64,000 nt of DNA from Rosa chinensis (Eukaryota; Streptophyta; Magnoliopsida; Rosales; Rosaceae), in NCBI RefSeq assembly GCF_002994745.2, contig NC_037090.1:7127501-7191500 (forward strand), written 5' to 3'. The notes under the pieces are model-generated. The model had not been told where the DNA came from, ran no database searches, and saw only the letters and a program-made list of their open reading frames with translations. Both the position numbers and the translations under genes were made by a program. Positions 47,395 through 59,008 of this stretch are shown piece after piece. Each line of letters starts with the position of its first letter. The stretch's first letter is position 1.

Positions 47395-48269
47395 TTTTTT
47401 TTTTTTTTTTTGGCAAAGAGCAAACAACTAACATTAAAATGAAGAAAGGTTACAGAACCCATAAACTGGGTTGGAACAACAAACAAACAGGAACAAGAAA
47501 GAACAAAGCACCATAAAGCAAACCCAAACTACAACATAAGAGCTGCCCAAGGAGTATCTCAGCAAGGAGGACAACACCATGACATCAACTGCATCGCTGC
47601 CCATGGAGAGAACACCAAGCTACACTACCAAGAAGATAGAGATATCTCAGAACGCACCAACAAAGAAAGACAATAGGGCCTAAACCAGGCAGACCCATCA
47701 TAGTTCCGATCGAACACCCAACCAATAGCAAACCAGATTCAAAGAGAAGAAACCCAAATCTCAAACCATCTCCGAAACGGAGAACATCTTCTGCCAACAG
47801 ATCAACCAGAAAAACCAGTTGAAAAGAGAGGGAGGTGAGATCCACAAAGGGATCAAAGGGACAGGCATCCATAGGATGTTCAGACCCTTGTAACATCACC
47901 TGGTGCACTAACGGGCAGACCCCGTTTTGAAACGAGCTCCAAGGAGCATATATACAAGTCAGGGCAGAAGGAAAGGGATAAGAGTCGCTGAAGAAAGCGA
48001 CACACAGGGACAACAACCGGATTGAGAAGAAGAAGTAGAGATCTGGAAATTTGGGGGTTTGAGTCCTGAGGAACAGATCGAGGAGAAGATGAAAAAAGGG
48101 GACCATCAACATAAAGGGAAAGACAATAAAGGGAAAGGAGAGGCACATGACCTCAGATCGGAGACGAGCTCCGGGAAAAAGCACCCATGGTGGGTGAGAT
48201 GAGCGCCACCAACTCTCAATGTTTCAAGAGAGAAAACCCAGGGCGGAGGGTAGAGGAAAAAGTAGAGGA
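47395..48269 (-). mobile_element. LINE-like retroposon fragment with poly-A tail
   Basis: 875 bp flanked by the 9-bp direct repeat gtttggagt (47386-47394 and 48270-48278). Poly-T at 47395-47411 is its poly-A tail on the minus strand. A 199-residue minus-strand frame (48184-47585) is Leu/Phe-rich with no recognised domain; it is probably a 5'-truncated LINE tail rather than a gene. Variable-length TSD plus poly-A tail means target-primed reverse transcription. Confidence 0.75.
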
Positions 48270-48278
48270 GTTTGGAGT

Positions 48279-49357
48279 CTTTGGAATTTGTGTTATATCT
48301 CTTGAAGGGAAAGGGGAACGGCTGTGATCATCTCCTTAGATGGAACGTTTGTGATCTTCTAGGTATCAGTGATTGAGATAAGCCCAAATTCTGCATCGGG
48401 GCAAAACAAGAGAAGATTGACTTATTACTTGTTTGGTGACACTGCAACAGTTGAAGTCAGTATAGTTTTTGGAAGGATTGGTGAGATATACAATGGGCTT
48501 TCACCATTGATTAAAACGTGGGTATTTATTGCTATCCTTAGCCTATTTTGTTGTGGTGGGATCATGATATGCATGCACTTCGATCCGGAAATTACTTGTA
48601 TATCTGGATAGCTAACCCACGGATAACCTCTCAATAATAGTCAATATATTAGAAATGATGTGTCTACTATAACAAGATTTTAATATAAAAGGGATCAAAC
48701 CCTAAACCCATTAAGACAGGAAATTTTCATATTTCTTCTAAAAATATGATTCTAGGACATTTGGAAAATGCCCTAGCCGAAGAAGATCTATCTCCTGGCT
48801 CCGGTAAACCATTCCTAAATTAAGGCATAATAATAGCTACTTGTGGGACAGTGGTGGCATTGTTCATGATTCTGATGGACATGCTATTGTAGGTTGCTGT
48901 GAATTCTTGCCAAAAGTTTTCTCTCGAGAAAAAATTGAGGCCCTTAGGGAGTTAGGGTCGTCTACACTCAAGCAAGTGCACGGCTAGTTACACTCACCCA
49001 TTTTGATGATATAGTGGAGGGGTCATCTTGGGCCTGGCTAGGGCTAGCCCTACCTTAAATTTTAGGGTTTAGGGTTGGACAGGGTCAGGCCTAGTCAAAG
49101 TTAACAAAATTTAGGGCCGGGTAGGGTAGGGCCAGGGCTTAAATATGTTAACTCTTACCCACCCGGAAGGCCCGAGCCACTAGAGGCTAAAAGACCGGAT
49201 CGAGCCAGCCTTCTGAATAGGACCAATAGGGGCAAAATGGGCCTAAAAAGGCCTTAATTTGTTTAACAAACAGAAATACATTATTATTTTTTCTTCTCAA
49301 AATGTGGCTCAATAGTCATATAGGTAATACAAGACTCATTGTTTTTTATTAATCATA

Positions 49358-49397
<40 letters not shown>

Positions 49398-49870
49398 GGA
49401 GAGGATCAGAGGCGGACGTCGGCAACTAATGCAAAAGTGCGGACGCCGCTCACAGAGGCTTGAGGAGGCCAAGATGGCGGCTCTAGTTCTGTCCTTGGAG
49501 ACCAGGGACACCCCGAACAGCGTCATCATCAAGTTAAGGGCCAACGTGATCAAAGTCGGAGGTCTACGCCGAAAGTTCAACAGACTTTGTTTGAGTTTTT
49601 ATAATCTATGGATTTACTTAATCCACGGATTGTTTAAAGAGCTTTTTACCAATAACTACAAAATTACACTACTATTTACCAATAGCAGACTCCAAAACCA
49701 ATAGTCCATGAGGCCAATAATTGAAACGGCTGTCAACCCATTTTATAGAAAAAACACTCAAATATTAAGAAAATTATGAAACATACCACTGAGACTCACA
49801 TAACCCATTTCTCCCAAAATCAGATCGGTTCCAAAATCGAAACCATCCCAAAATCCAAATCCTCCCTAAA
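48279..49870. other. No intact gene; retroelement scraps
   Basis: About 48845-48965 reads on + as DSGGIVHDSDGHAIVGCCEF then REKIEALRELG, resembling the RNase H domain found in plant LINEs and their fragments. Two TTTAGGG units occur near 49062. A (TA)n run lies at about 49363-49392. 49395-49580 looks like a retroelement scrap. The small frame 48369-48611 (hydrophobic middle) is unsupported. Confidence 0.4.
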
Positions 49871-49909
49871 TCGATCTATGGCTCCGACAAAAGTAAGGGA
49901 CGAAGCAGC

Positions 49910-50255
49910 TGGCGGATCGAGGCGGCGAAGCGAGGCTGCGAAGCCGGGGAAGTGAGGCTGCGAATCCGGCGAACCGAGGTTGCAAAGCAACCTACAAACC
50001 GAGGCTGCGAATCCTGCGAAGCAACCGGCGAAGGGAGGCTGCAAATCCGGCGAAGGGAGGCTGCAAATCCCGCGAAGCAAGGCTGTGAAGCCGACGAAGT
50101 GAGGCTGCGAATCTGGCGAACCGAGGCTGCAAAGCAACAGGCGAACCGAGGCTGCGAATCCGGCTAAGCAAGGCTACGAAGACGGCGAAGTGAGGCGGCG
50201 AATCTGGCGAACCAAGGCTGCGAATCCGGCGAAGCAAGGCTGCGAATCTGGATTT
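49910..50255. repeat. Minisatellite, about 20-22 bp unit
   Basis: Degenerate tandem array built on gcgaagcgaggctgcgaatc, about 15 units with a/c variants, GC-rich against AT-rich flanks. Open frames on both strands (for example 49952-50167) are translations of the repeat. Confidence 0.9.
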
Positions 50256-50584
50256 GGTTGAGAAATTCTAAGGGTTAGAACCTTTAGCCTCATGTTGTCA
50301 CAAGTTTTGGCATGGGTAAGCTATTTCACTGGTTTTTGATCTGAAAGTATGATAAAAAAATTGGTGCTGAATAAAATTGAATTTCAATTTTTTTTCTCTG
50401 TATTTGGTGGATTCTCAGTTTTGTATTGAGGGTCAGTAGCTTTAGTTTTGTGTTTATGGTACTTTCTTATTGGATTGGTGGTGTTGTGTAATGCTTTAGT
50501 TTTGTGTTTATGGTACTTTCTTATTGGATTAGGATGGAGCTAATGAAAGCAATGCTGAAGTGAGCAAACGCGAGAAGGCCAGGC

Positions 50585-50705
50585 TAGTATACTACTGGGG
50601 GCCAATACACTACTACGGATCAGTACACTACTGCGGATCAGACACTACTGAGGGTCAGTATACTACTGGGGCTAGTATACTGCTGGGGGTGACATACTAC
50701 TAATC
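50585..50705. repeat. Short degenerate tandem repeat
   Basis: Six to seven loose copies of agtacactactgcggatc / agtatactactgggg, about 17-20 bp each. Confidence 0.75.
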
Positions 50706-51885
50706 CTCAGTACACTAGTGCTTGTATGCGGAAGCAACAAAGTCAAAGATAAATGATAGTGTCTAAGTTTCATATTGTAATATGTACAAATAGTTTTTGG
50801 AATTATTAAATAAATGAGTTGTTTCTAAGAAAAACAAAGTTGGAATGTAGAGATATTCTTTTTTTATAATGCTACTGACATTCAGCAATGTTAATTCACA
50901 TTATCCAAATCACAAGGACAGTTTCATAATTTACTTGTCAGTATAAATAATAATAAAAAAATGTAAGGAATCTGACCGCAAGGGATAATACCTTGCACAC
51001 TAGCACATGGGAATTAAAAAAAACAGGTTTGCTGATGGTAATTTATGGGCTAAAAGTGTAGGTAGTGGTAATTTGCTATTGTTTAAATTCTATATGGACT
51101 CTTATTGATTCCAATGGATTGATTTACTAGTATTTGTTTAGATTTTACAAATCCTTATTATGTTTTTGGTAGGTTAATTTTTTTTCTTCTTCTTTAATTA
51201 AGCTATGGATCCAACTATAATGCTATATCAATGACAAAAAAGTCTGGCAATCTACCATTCTTTATGTTGTATATAATGATATATGAACAATAAGAGAAAA
51301 TTAACCAGCCAAAATGTTACACAAAAAATAAAGTAGTAAACTAACGACATAATTTATTTTATATCTAATTTACAAAAAAATCATGTGTGTGTATCATCTT
51401 AATAATACCATTGAAAGTTAGCTTAATTAGCTAGAAGGATAAGGCTTTTAGAGTTATAGTGATAAAAATAAAATAAAAATTTATTAGATGAAGACAATAG
51501 GAAGATAGTGGGAAAATAGGTCTAACACAAAATTGATGAGCGTCACCTATTGAGACCTGCTTTTTTTTTTTTTTTTTTGGTGAAGAGCTTCTTCATTTTT
51601 TGAGTGAGAAAGAATCCATCAAAATCTCTTAGGAAGTGGTTGGATTATTTTTGAGTTTTGATATGTATAAAAAAACACTATAAAATCCTCCAAAATCCAG
51701 CATTTTAATGAAATCCTTAAAAATCCGTATATTTCTGAATATCAGTAGATTTAAATGAATAATTTTAAATCTTAATTAAATACATCAAGATTTTAAATGA
51801 TTGTTTAAAATCTCAGTTGAATACTCATAGACTTCTAAAATACAAAAAAATCTTATAGACTCTTAAATGAATACACACCCCCTAA
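50706..51885. other. AT-rich intergenic, nothing recognised
   Basis: Poly-T run at about 51561-51578. No coding or structured feature seen. Confidence 0.5.
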
Positions 51886-52835
51886 ACCTTGAATGTGCAG
51901 CCTAAGGTTGGTAAGTCATATTTCAATGTAAGTTTTTTTTAAAGTTAAATTACCATGCAAATGACAGTCATTAAACATTTACCACAACAAGCCCGACAGT
52001 GTTCAACAGACAAGTCAACATCTCCAGGAAGTCTAAACGCTAAAAACCAAAAAGAAAATTGTTTCTGCTTTGATGATACATGCACTTAGCAGTTTGTTTT
52101 CAACTATTCTTGGAAACAAATGGTACCGAAACCATTGCAACTACTGAGGCATGCAGAAGAGGCAGATAACCATGGACGTTATTCATCGGAAGAAGTTCTT
52201 CAGTTGCTTCATCAGACTACAGGCATACAGAAAGTTGCATGTCAAAACAACTCACAAACAATTAACAAAAATTCACATGAAACTGAATAAATCTCATCGG
52301 CTAAATTCCAAATCACTTGTCAACTCAACAAGCCTCACCCAAGTAAAACTTATTCCTGCAATAATTGAAATAAGGCTCCTCCTTGCATATCATAACCACA
52401 AGCATATATTGTAACATTGGGCATATCTAGGGAAGGAAGTTCTCCATAAGAGCATTTTTAATCATTAGTCTGATTTTCGGGCTGATAAGAATTATACTAT
52501 ATTGATTTTGTCCTGAAACAGAGGGGTTGGGGATGCCTGCTACCACAGCCACAAGTCCAGAGTCCACACAACTATAATAACTACTAAAGCAAGTAATTGG
52601 CTATACTACAACTTGCAGAGACAGTAGTACAGAAACTTAGGCTCATCATTATATTTAACTAGCATTTGAATCTCGATACGTGAAGATGGGCAGAACTCAA
52701 TCTTCATTTGAAAAACACACCACAAAACAAAACAGATCTTTCATATGGGAAAGCCACTGCTACTCAAAGAAATTTCAATCCATAGTATTACCAACTTATA
52801 GATCAATTAAATGGATGAAAGCCAAGCATACCTCA
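51886..52835. repeat. 3' flank of intact desulfhydrase, shared with 17515-19655
   Basis: Collinear with the segment that, in the other copy, is interrupted by the TIR element at 17569-18864. It provides the empty target site (ttaaagtt near 51940). Confidence 0.8.
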
Positions 52836-54176
52836 TCAATTAGAAAGTAGGGCACAAGTAAACCCATCAGAAACAAGTTGATTAATTGCGTCTCTAAACT
52901 TGTAATAATCATCAACTTTGTTGTAGACTTGATGAGAAATTCGGCAATACCCAGTTAACGACTCAACCTCCCCATTCTTAGGTGGTCGGAAATATATAGG
53001 GACTTCAACAGCAAACTTCTCCCTCAAATGCGTCCTCAACTTTAGAGTATCCTTCTCACTTGAAATCCCCAAACAAGCAGGTAAACCAATCATGACCATG
53101 CTAGCACACATTTCCGGAGGACACCCAAGATGTGTTCCCCAAGCCTTGGCCAACATCTGCCCCATCTCAACAACAGTCTCATGATTTCTCTTCTTGATCC
53201 CCTCAATTCCGCCTTCAAACCTATTGACAAAGTCCAAAACCGCCGGAACAACCAACTGAGGGCTGTAATCCCTAGTCCCAATCCAAGCACTTTCAATAGC
53301 CAATCCATTCCCATACTCATGGGAAACCACCGGGTGGTGCAATTCCACACCCTTGGGCGACTTCCTACAATACAAAAACGCAATCGACGGCGGGCAAAAT
53401 AACCACTTGTGCAAATTACTAGTATAATAATCAGCCCCAATGTCCTTCATATCAACCTCAGTGCACCCAATGCTGTGTGCCGCATCGACGAAAACCTGAT
53501 CAACTCCCTCCTCCCTACAAATCTTAACCAACTCCTTAACAGGTATAACCACACACGGCATTGAAGTAATATGATCAATCACAGCTAACCTAACCCTCCT
53601 ACCATTAGCCTTCCCCTTCTCCAAAGCTTTCTTAAACTCGGTTACAATCTCATCGTTGGAATTCAAAGGAAACGGCAAGGGTACCTCAATGACGTGCCCG
53701 CCGGCGCGAGTGACGTAGGCCTCAATCGACTTCTTGACGGCGCCGTAGGCGTAGTGGAGCATGACGACGGCGTCGCCCTGCTCGAACTTGCTCTCGGAGA
53801 AGCCCCAGGCGGCCTGCTGGAGGACGATGGCGGCGGCGGTGGTGGCGTTGTCGACGATGGAGACCTCGTCGACGTGGTCGGCGTTGATGAGGTCCCTGAT
53901 GAGGGTGCGGGAGTGGAGGATGCCGGCTTGGAGGTGGTTGAAGTAGAAGTGATCGGGCTGGGAGAGGTACTTGAGCTGCCAGCGGCGCTGGGCCTGGAGG
54001 ACGGAGTCGGGGCAGGACCCGAAGCTGCCGTTGTTGATTCGGGCGACGGTGGGGTCGTGGTGGGAGAATTCGGCGGCGATTTCGGAGGGCGTGATGAAGG
54101 AGAGTTTGGGCTTTTTGGAGGCGTGGGTGTTGGAATCGCCGTTCAGGGTGTGGTTGTGGTCGGGGGAGGAGGCCAT
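52836..54176 (-). CDS. L-cysteine desulfhydrase-like PLP enzyme, intact copy
   Basis: An intronless 446-residue frame. It is a class V aminotransferase-fold protein of the plant L-cysteine desulfhydrase group (older databases call relatives isopenicillin N epimerase-like). PLP residues are visible: Asp231 and His234 in VDAAHSIG (pyridine-ring contacts) and Lys257 in TSNLHKWLF (Schiff base). Other family blocks: INNGSFGSCP, VDNATTAAAIVLQQAAW, HYAYGAVKKS, WIGTRDYSPQL, NRFEGGIEGIKKRNHE. The predicted reaction is L-cysteine to H2S, ammonia and pyruvate. The N-terminus (MASSPDHNHTLNGDSNTHAS) looks cytosolic, without a clear transit peptide. The 5' half is unusually GC-rich in third positions compared with the region. 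It is the likely source or sister of the broken copies at 12095-13490 and 19656-19889. Confidence 0.9.
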   Translation of the reverse strand: MASSPDHNHTLNGDSNTHASKKPKLSFITPSEIAAEFSHHDPTVARINNGSFGSCPDSVLQAQRRWQLKYLSQPDHFYFNHLQAGILHSRTLIRDLINADHVDEVSIVDNATTAAAIVLQQAAWGFSESKFEQGDAVVMLHYAYGAVKKSIEAYVTRAGGHVIEVPLPFPLNSNDEIVTEFKKALEKGKANGRRVRLAVIDHITSMPCVVIPVKELVKICREEGVDQVFVDAAHSIGCTEVDMKDIGADYYTSNLHKWLFCPPSIAFLYCRKSPKGVELHHPVVSHEYGNGLAIESAWIGTRDYSPQLVVPAVLDFVNRFEGGIEGIKKRNHETVVEMGQMLAKAWGTHLGCPPEMCASMVMIGLPACLGISSEKDTLKLRTHLREKFAVEVPIYFRPPKNGEVESLTGYCRISHQVYNKVDDYYKFRDAINQLVSDGFTCALLSN

Positions 54177-57100
54177 TGCTGGGGGGAGGAAGATTTTAGG
54201 GTTAGGGTTTGAAAGGGGGTGATGAGATTGAAGAAGAAGACGAAAGCATGAAATTGAGACAAGGAGAGTGTTTGTGTGGGAGTGTGATTGGGTTTGGGGG
54301 TTTTTGGGGTGAGGGTTAATGGATTAATTGGATTATTTAATTGGGGATTAATCTCCTTAAGTGTTAATTAATTTTGGGGATAATGGGAAATGAGAAATGA
54401 GATATGACAAGTCCGGGTGCGATTAACAGAATTAACTAGTCAGGTGGCGGCAAACAAGTCACTCTCATGACTCGATGACCATTTCCCGTTTATTTTGTTT
54501 GCTTCTAAGTTCTAACCACGTGTCTTGCACGTGATCTCATTTTTTTTTGCTTTTTTTTTTTTGCCTAACGCATTCTCACCATATTCAGTTTCTGAAACGA
54601 AGATACAAGCATGAAAATGTTCTCAAAATACCACCTTAATATTTTTCTTGATCGAGTGGTTAGAATCACTTTTGAACTCTGATTTGCTTGAATTTGAGTT
54701 CAGGTTTGTACAAGTTGAGTATTTGAGTTTTCCGAATTATCTTTTCTTATAGGGGAATGTTGCATTCTTTTTATGGGAGAAAAGACATGAAAGATAAGGA
54801 GTGCCTCTTTTTCTTGTCTTTTAGTACTATGTTTGTTTTGGAAGCGGTTTTTGCATAGCTCAAAGATCTCATGTACTTTGCACTTTTATTTTCTTGACAA
54901 GGTTTGGTCTAACCCTCCTTGCTATGTATCTTTTTTCTTGATTAATAATAAATTCGGTAAGAACATTGAGTTAGCTCTTACACTGTTTTTCTTAAAAAAT
55001 AAATAAATAAAGAGTTTAGTTTTGAGTGTTGTTAGTTTGGTTTTTAATATTCATCACTACAATTATCTAGCCATATATTGCTACCAAATTTCCCAAACTA
55101 TCTCAAAAGTTGCATAAACGCGCGTTAGCAACTTCTGCAATTTAAGTAGGACTCTTGGCATATGCGACTACGAATCCTAATTCATTGATACTGGCATCCG
55201 GGACCAAAAGAATCAAATTTGTAATACACCATCCGACAATGAACTTCCACACCAGTGACATCGACCAAAAACGATGTTAGATCAGAACTTACTTTTGTAC
55301 TGCAAATGCAGTAGGCATTTTCCATCTAGTCACTCTTCTTTAAGAAAGGTAAAGATGTGGATCAACCCAAGCTGGAACATATGGGAGTGGAATCTGATAG
55401 GAATCAATCCATGTCATTACTTTTAACTGTTTATTTTTGTTCTTACATATATAGGACTAAGTCTCATTGTCTAAGACACTTTTCAAGCCCCAACTCTTCA
55501 ACAATGGTGAGGAAAGTGACAATAATTCAACACAAAATTTAATATGCTTGTACATTACCTTGTTAACATGTTGGTTTGATATTAGAGGCATATCCCCAAA
55601 GTTCATTAGAATTGTCATCATTTGGTGTATAAAACTATTATTAGGTTGAAAATCAACTAATTTATCTCAGGCCTCAGTGAATGGTTTGGATCATTCGCAG
55701 ACCAATAAGAGAATAACTCATTGATTTGGTGCTTATTTTAGGATTTGGGGGGTTTGATTTAGTTATTCGATCCTCATATATGTTTGGTTTTTGCAGCTGA
55801 GATTCCGATGCTAATTTCAATTTGCCAGAACCAACATGAAGTGTAATTTGCAGAATAATATCACTGAATCGTCTTTAGTGGGATCCTAATCACAAGTGGG
55901 ATAAAGCAATGAGGTGAGTCGCATTTGGGGTTAGGTCTTAAATCCCTTTCAGAACCTGGGATCTACTTGTGGATCGTGGAACTACTAATGACAGTGATAT
56001 GCACCACATGTAGCATTATTGTCACCTTCAGTAGCAACGGAAAAAAAAAAAAAAACAGAAATGGGGTAACTGTTTATAGCTTAATCAGAAGAGAATTAAC
56101 TTTACAGCTAGCAACTGTTAAAATGGCAGAAAGAGAGATTCATGTGTCCACTTCTGTCACTGAAAACCGAAGACTATGAGTCGAAATTCTAATGTGAGTA
56201 ATGTATGAAGGACTTGAAGTCACTAAACAGCATGATTTTGAAGTCCAAGGTCCGAAAAGTCTAATAGTACTGGTAAGATCAAATTTGGTTTAGGGTTTAG
56301 TAAAGTGGATGAGGAATTGATATCTCCAAGTTACTGGTGGATGCTCATACTAGTAAAGTGGTAGTTCAAGACAGTAACATCTCTTCTTCTCATTAGCAAT
56401 CTATGTTCCATACGTAATCACTCCTATACAACAAAACAAAAAAACTTACTTGGAACACCTGAATAACCTCTGTGAATTTAGGGCTACTTTCCCTGGTCAT
56501 AAATTTCTGTGTTTTGGGGTGCACATTCTGGACTAAAAAGGGAACTGGCAAAGCAGTGGATCAGTTTACAGACACAGCACCACAAGCTCCTCACCGGAGA
56601 GCCCTAGGAACCAGCAAAGCAATATTGTTGGTTGAAATAACAGAAGAAAAAACAAACCATGTGCTAATCAGAAGAATAATAACTTGAAAGTTGCTGTGAA
56701 AGTAGCTGCAAGAGAGATTCATGCTATCCTCAATTGTCACTTAATTTTGACTAATATCTGACCTCCAAAGACCTTGAAGTCACTAAACCATGACTTACAT
56801 CAAAAGATTCAGAAGTCAAGCATGCAACCTTCTTCCAACTCAGTAGTAGTTGATCATGAGCAAAGTTGGTGGTAGCTGGGGTTTTCATCTTCTGACAACA
56901 GAGGCGTCTAGTTTGGTTGTAAGAGTCTAGGAGCAAAACTGTGTGGGAAGCTAAGGCCAAGAATGACCCAAACTAGATGATGGAAAGAGTATGGATGTTG
57001 TATCAGCATGACTTTTACTGTTCAATCTCAGTCTAAATACAACTCTTATCTAATGCATACAGTGATACAGTGCCCAGAAAAAAACAAAAAACTAACCTAA

Positions 57101-58497
57101 TTCTAAAGGGTCCGGGCTCTTGACCAACGTCCTCCTAATTCTTGAACTGTGATGAGTAATTGGTGCCTCCATTCACATTGTCTCTAACACAGTCCGAAAC
57201 ACTACTCATTAAAAATAAACACCTAGAACGAAGTTATTAAAGATTACCTTATTGCAGAAAAAATAGCTAGAGAATCTGAAGAAAAGCTGGCCTTAATTAC
57301 TACTTGGTCGACAGCTCAGAGCTCCATGAGCCAAAGCACTAACACCCAATTCTGCTTCATCAGAAGGTGACCAGTGCTTCCTTGAACCCTTTTCGGAGTT
57401 CACACAGAAAGCAACTTTGTCAATGTTGTTCCGAAAGAATGATTTCCGGACTCTGATAAACACCATTGTTGACCTTTGGTTCTGCACTGCTACATTCTCA
57501 AGTGACCAGGTTTTTGCTCCTTTTTTCTGTTCAAGTTCTGTGACTGTGACATAGCGTGCTATTCAGCCACTTCCACACCACATAAGAACAAAGAAAGACC
57601 ACAATATGTGAATCGATTTGTGGATTTTTTAATAAACTTAAAGAAGGTAGAGAATGGACCTTTTTATACATGTTGATCTGTCTTTTCTGTAACAAATAGT
57701 AAGTTTATGGATCACTGTTATTAAACCCATAAAGACTGTTAATTGGAAGACTAGTGAACTGAAATCTGTTTCTTCTCCCTTCACAAGAAGAAATGTACAG
57801 TAGAAGAAATGTACAGTACTCAGGTGACTGAAGATCCACTTCACCTTATATACTTAAGGAAATATCTGATGCGAAACTGGTAACTTGAAAAACAAAAGAA
57901 AATTACTGGTGTGGATGCTCATATTGGTGCAGTAGCTCATTTGGAATGGTTCCATTCTTCACACTTTTAAGTTAGGTCTCAAGTAAGGTCACTGATGGAT
58001 TCAATGCATACACTTTCAATAAATTGTGATGATGGTTCTATTTTCACAAAATCAATGTGTCTGCTAGCTGTGATGCTATAGTACTGAACTCATATCAGTT
58101 TCTAACTTGAACCAAAAGGCATTGGCTGACTTGCAAATTGCTGTAGTACTCATGGGCACTTGTGAATCATGTTTGCATATGCACATTTCAATGAGAAATA
58201 ATTCACAGATCTTCTGAAAATGGCAGGAAGATTTTGATTTGATTAAAAATCAGTTTGTTTGTTAATCAATTTGCACCCCCATCAAACTAGTTATGTGCAG
58301 TTATAACAAGAACAAACAATAACCATAAAAGATGCAAGAAAAACATCTCCTTAATCATGTTCATTTCATATCAATGGTACATCCATTTCAAAGCAAAATA
58401 TCTAGCTTTAAATCGAGTTCCATCTATAATTCACACTCCTACATAACAATCCGTCAGAACTTAATCAAAACAGCAATACAATCTTCATGATTAGGTG
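54177..58497. other. Mostly unrecognised; duplicated scraps
   Basis: Promoter side of the desulfhydrase, then AT-rich DNA. 56080-56250 and 56670-56820 are diverged copies of each other (gagagattcatg, then cttgaagtcactaaac). A 64-residue minus frame at 57293-57487 has no recognised domain. No tRNA or rRNA gene seen. Confidence 0.45.
56470..56625 (-). pseudogene. Decayed copy of exon 2 of the small membrane-protein gene
   Basis: Minus strand reads GTTCCTAGGGCTCTCCGGTG ... like the exon at 58498-58640 but with stops (ALR*GACGA, VN*STAL) and small changes. Surrounding sequence (56340-56640) also matches 58380-58640. Confidence 0.75.
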
Positions 58498-59008
58498 CTA
58501 CTTTCCCTTGTCATAAGTTTCTATGTTTTGGGGCTCACATTCTGGACTAAGCAGGCGTACCAGCAGAGCAGTGGACGAACTCACAGATAAAGCTCCACAA
58601 GCTCCCCACCGAAGAGCCCTAGGAACTGTAATTCTGGGACCTGCAGAGGCATAGAACCACAAATGCTATGACTTTTGTTCTATTCATATAGACTGAGAAA
58701 CATTACAGCTATTATGAGTTATTTGACGGGGAAGAACAAAAGCACAGGTATTTATGCTTAAACTTGGCATTAAAACGTACGGACCAAAAATATGATATAT
58801 GGGACTTAACATCATTAACATGCTTGTATAGACGACTCATAACTAGTAGAAGTAGCATACCATAATGCAATCTACAAAGAATCCAGAATGCTAATCCTCC
58901 TCCAACTGTGAAAATCCCGGCAGTCTGTCTCATCAATCTGGAACAAGGTTTGCAATCAGACCTCATCAGCTCGCCATCTGAAAACCCCAAGTAGCGCCTC
59001 AATGCCAT
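58498..59008 (-). CDS. Small conserved membrane protein of unknown function
   Basis: Two coding exons, 59008-58861 and 58640-58498 (HYG split by the intron, GT-AG borders), giving 96 residues. The sequence starts MALRRYLGFSDGELMRSDCK, has a hydrophobic segment IFTVGGGLAFWILCRLHYG, then PRITVPRALRWGACGALSVS and a second hydrophobic stretch, and ends CEPQNIETYDKGK. I recognise it as a short plant-wide protein with one or two membrane spans, function unknown. Strong conservation of splice phase and frame marks a real gene. A likely non-coding first exon lies at about 60943-61010, donor AAAAG|GTAAAC, giving a leader intron near 1.9 kb. Confidence 0.82.

Noticed and set aside
49062..49078. Telomere-type TTTAGGG repeats
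   Set aside because: Only two units; chance level in AT-rich plant DNA.
49820..50237. Open frames on both strands in the 49.9 kb array
   Set aside because: Repeat-derived; both strands open equally.
53694..54212. 172-residue plus-strand frame rich in Gly/Val/Glu
   Set aside because: Antisense shadow of the GC-rich 5' half of the desulfhydrase.
57293..57487. 64-residue basic frame
   Set aside because: No recognised domain, no splice or promoter support.
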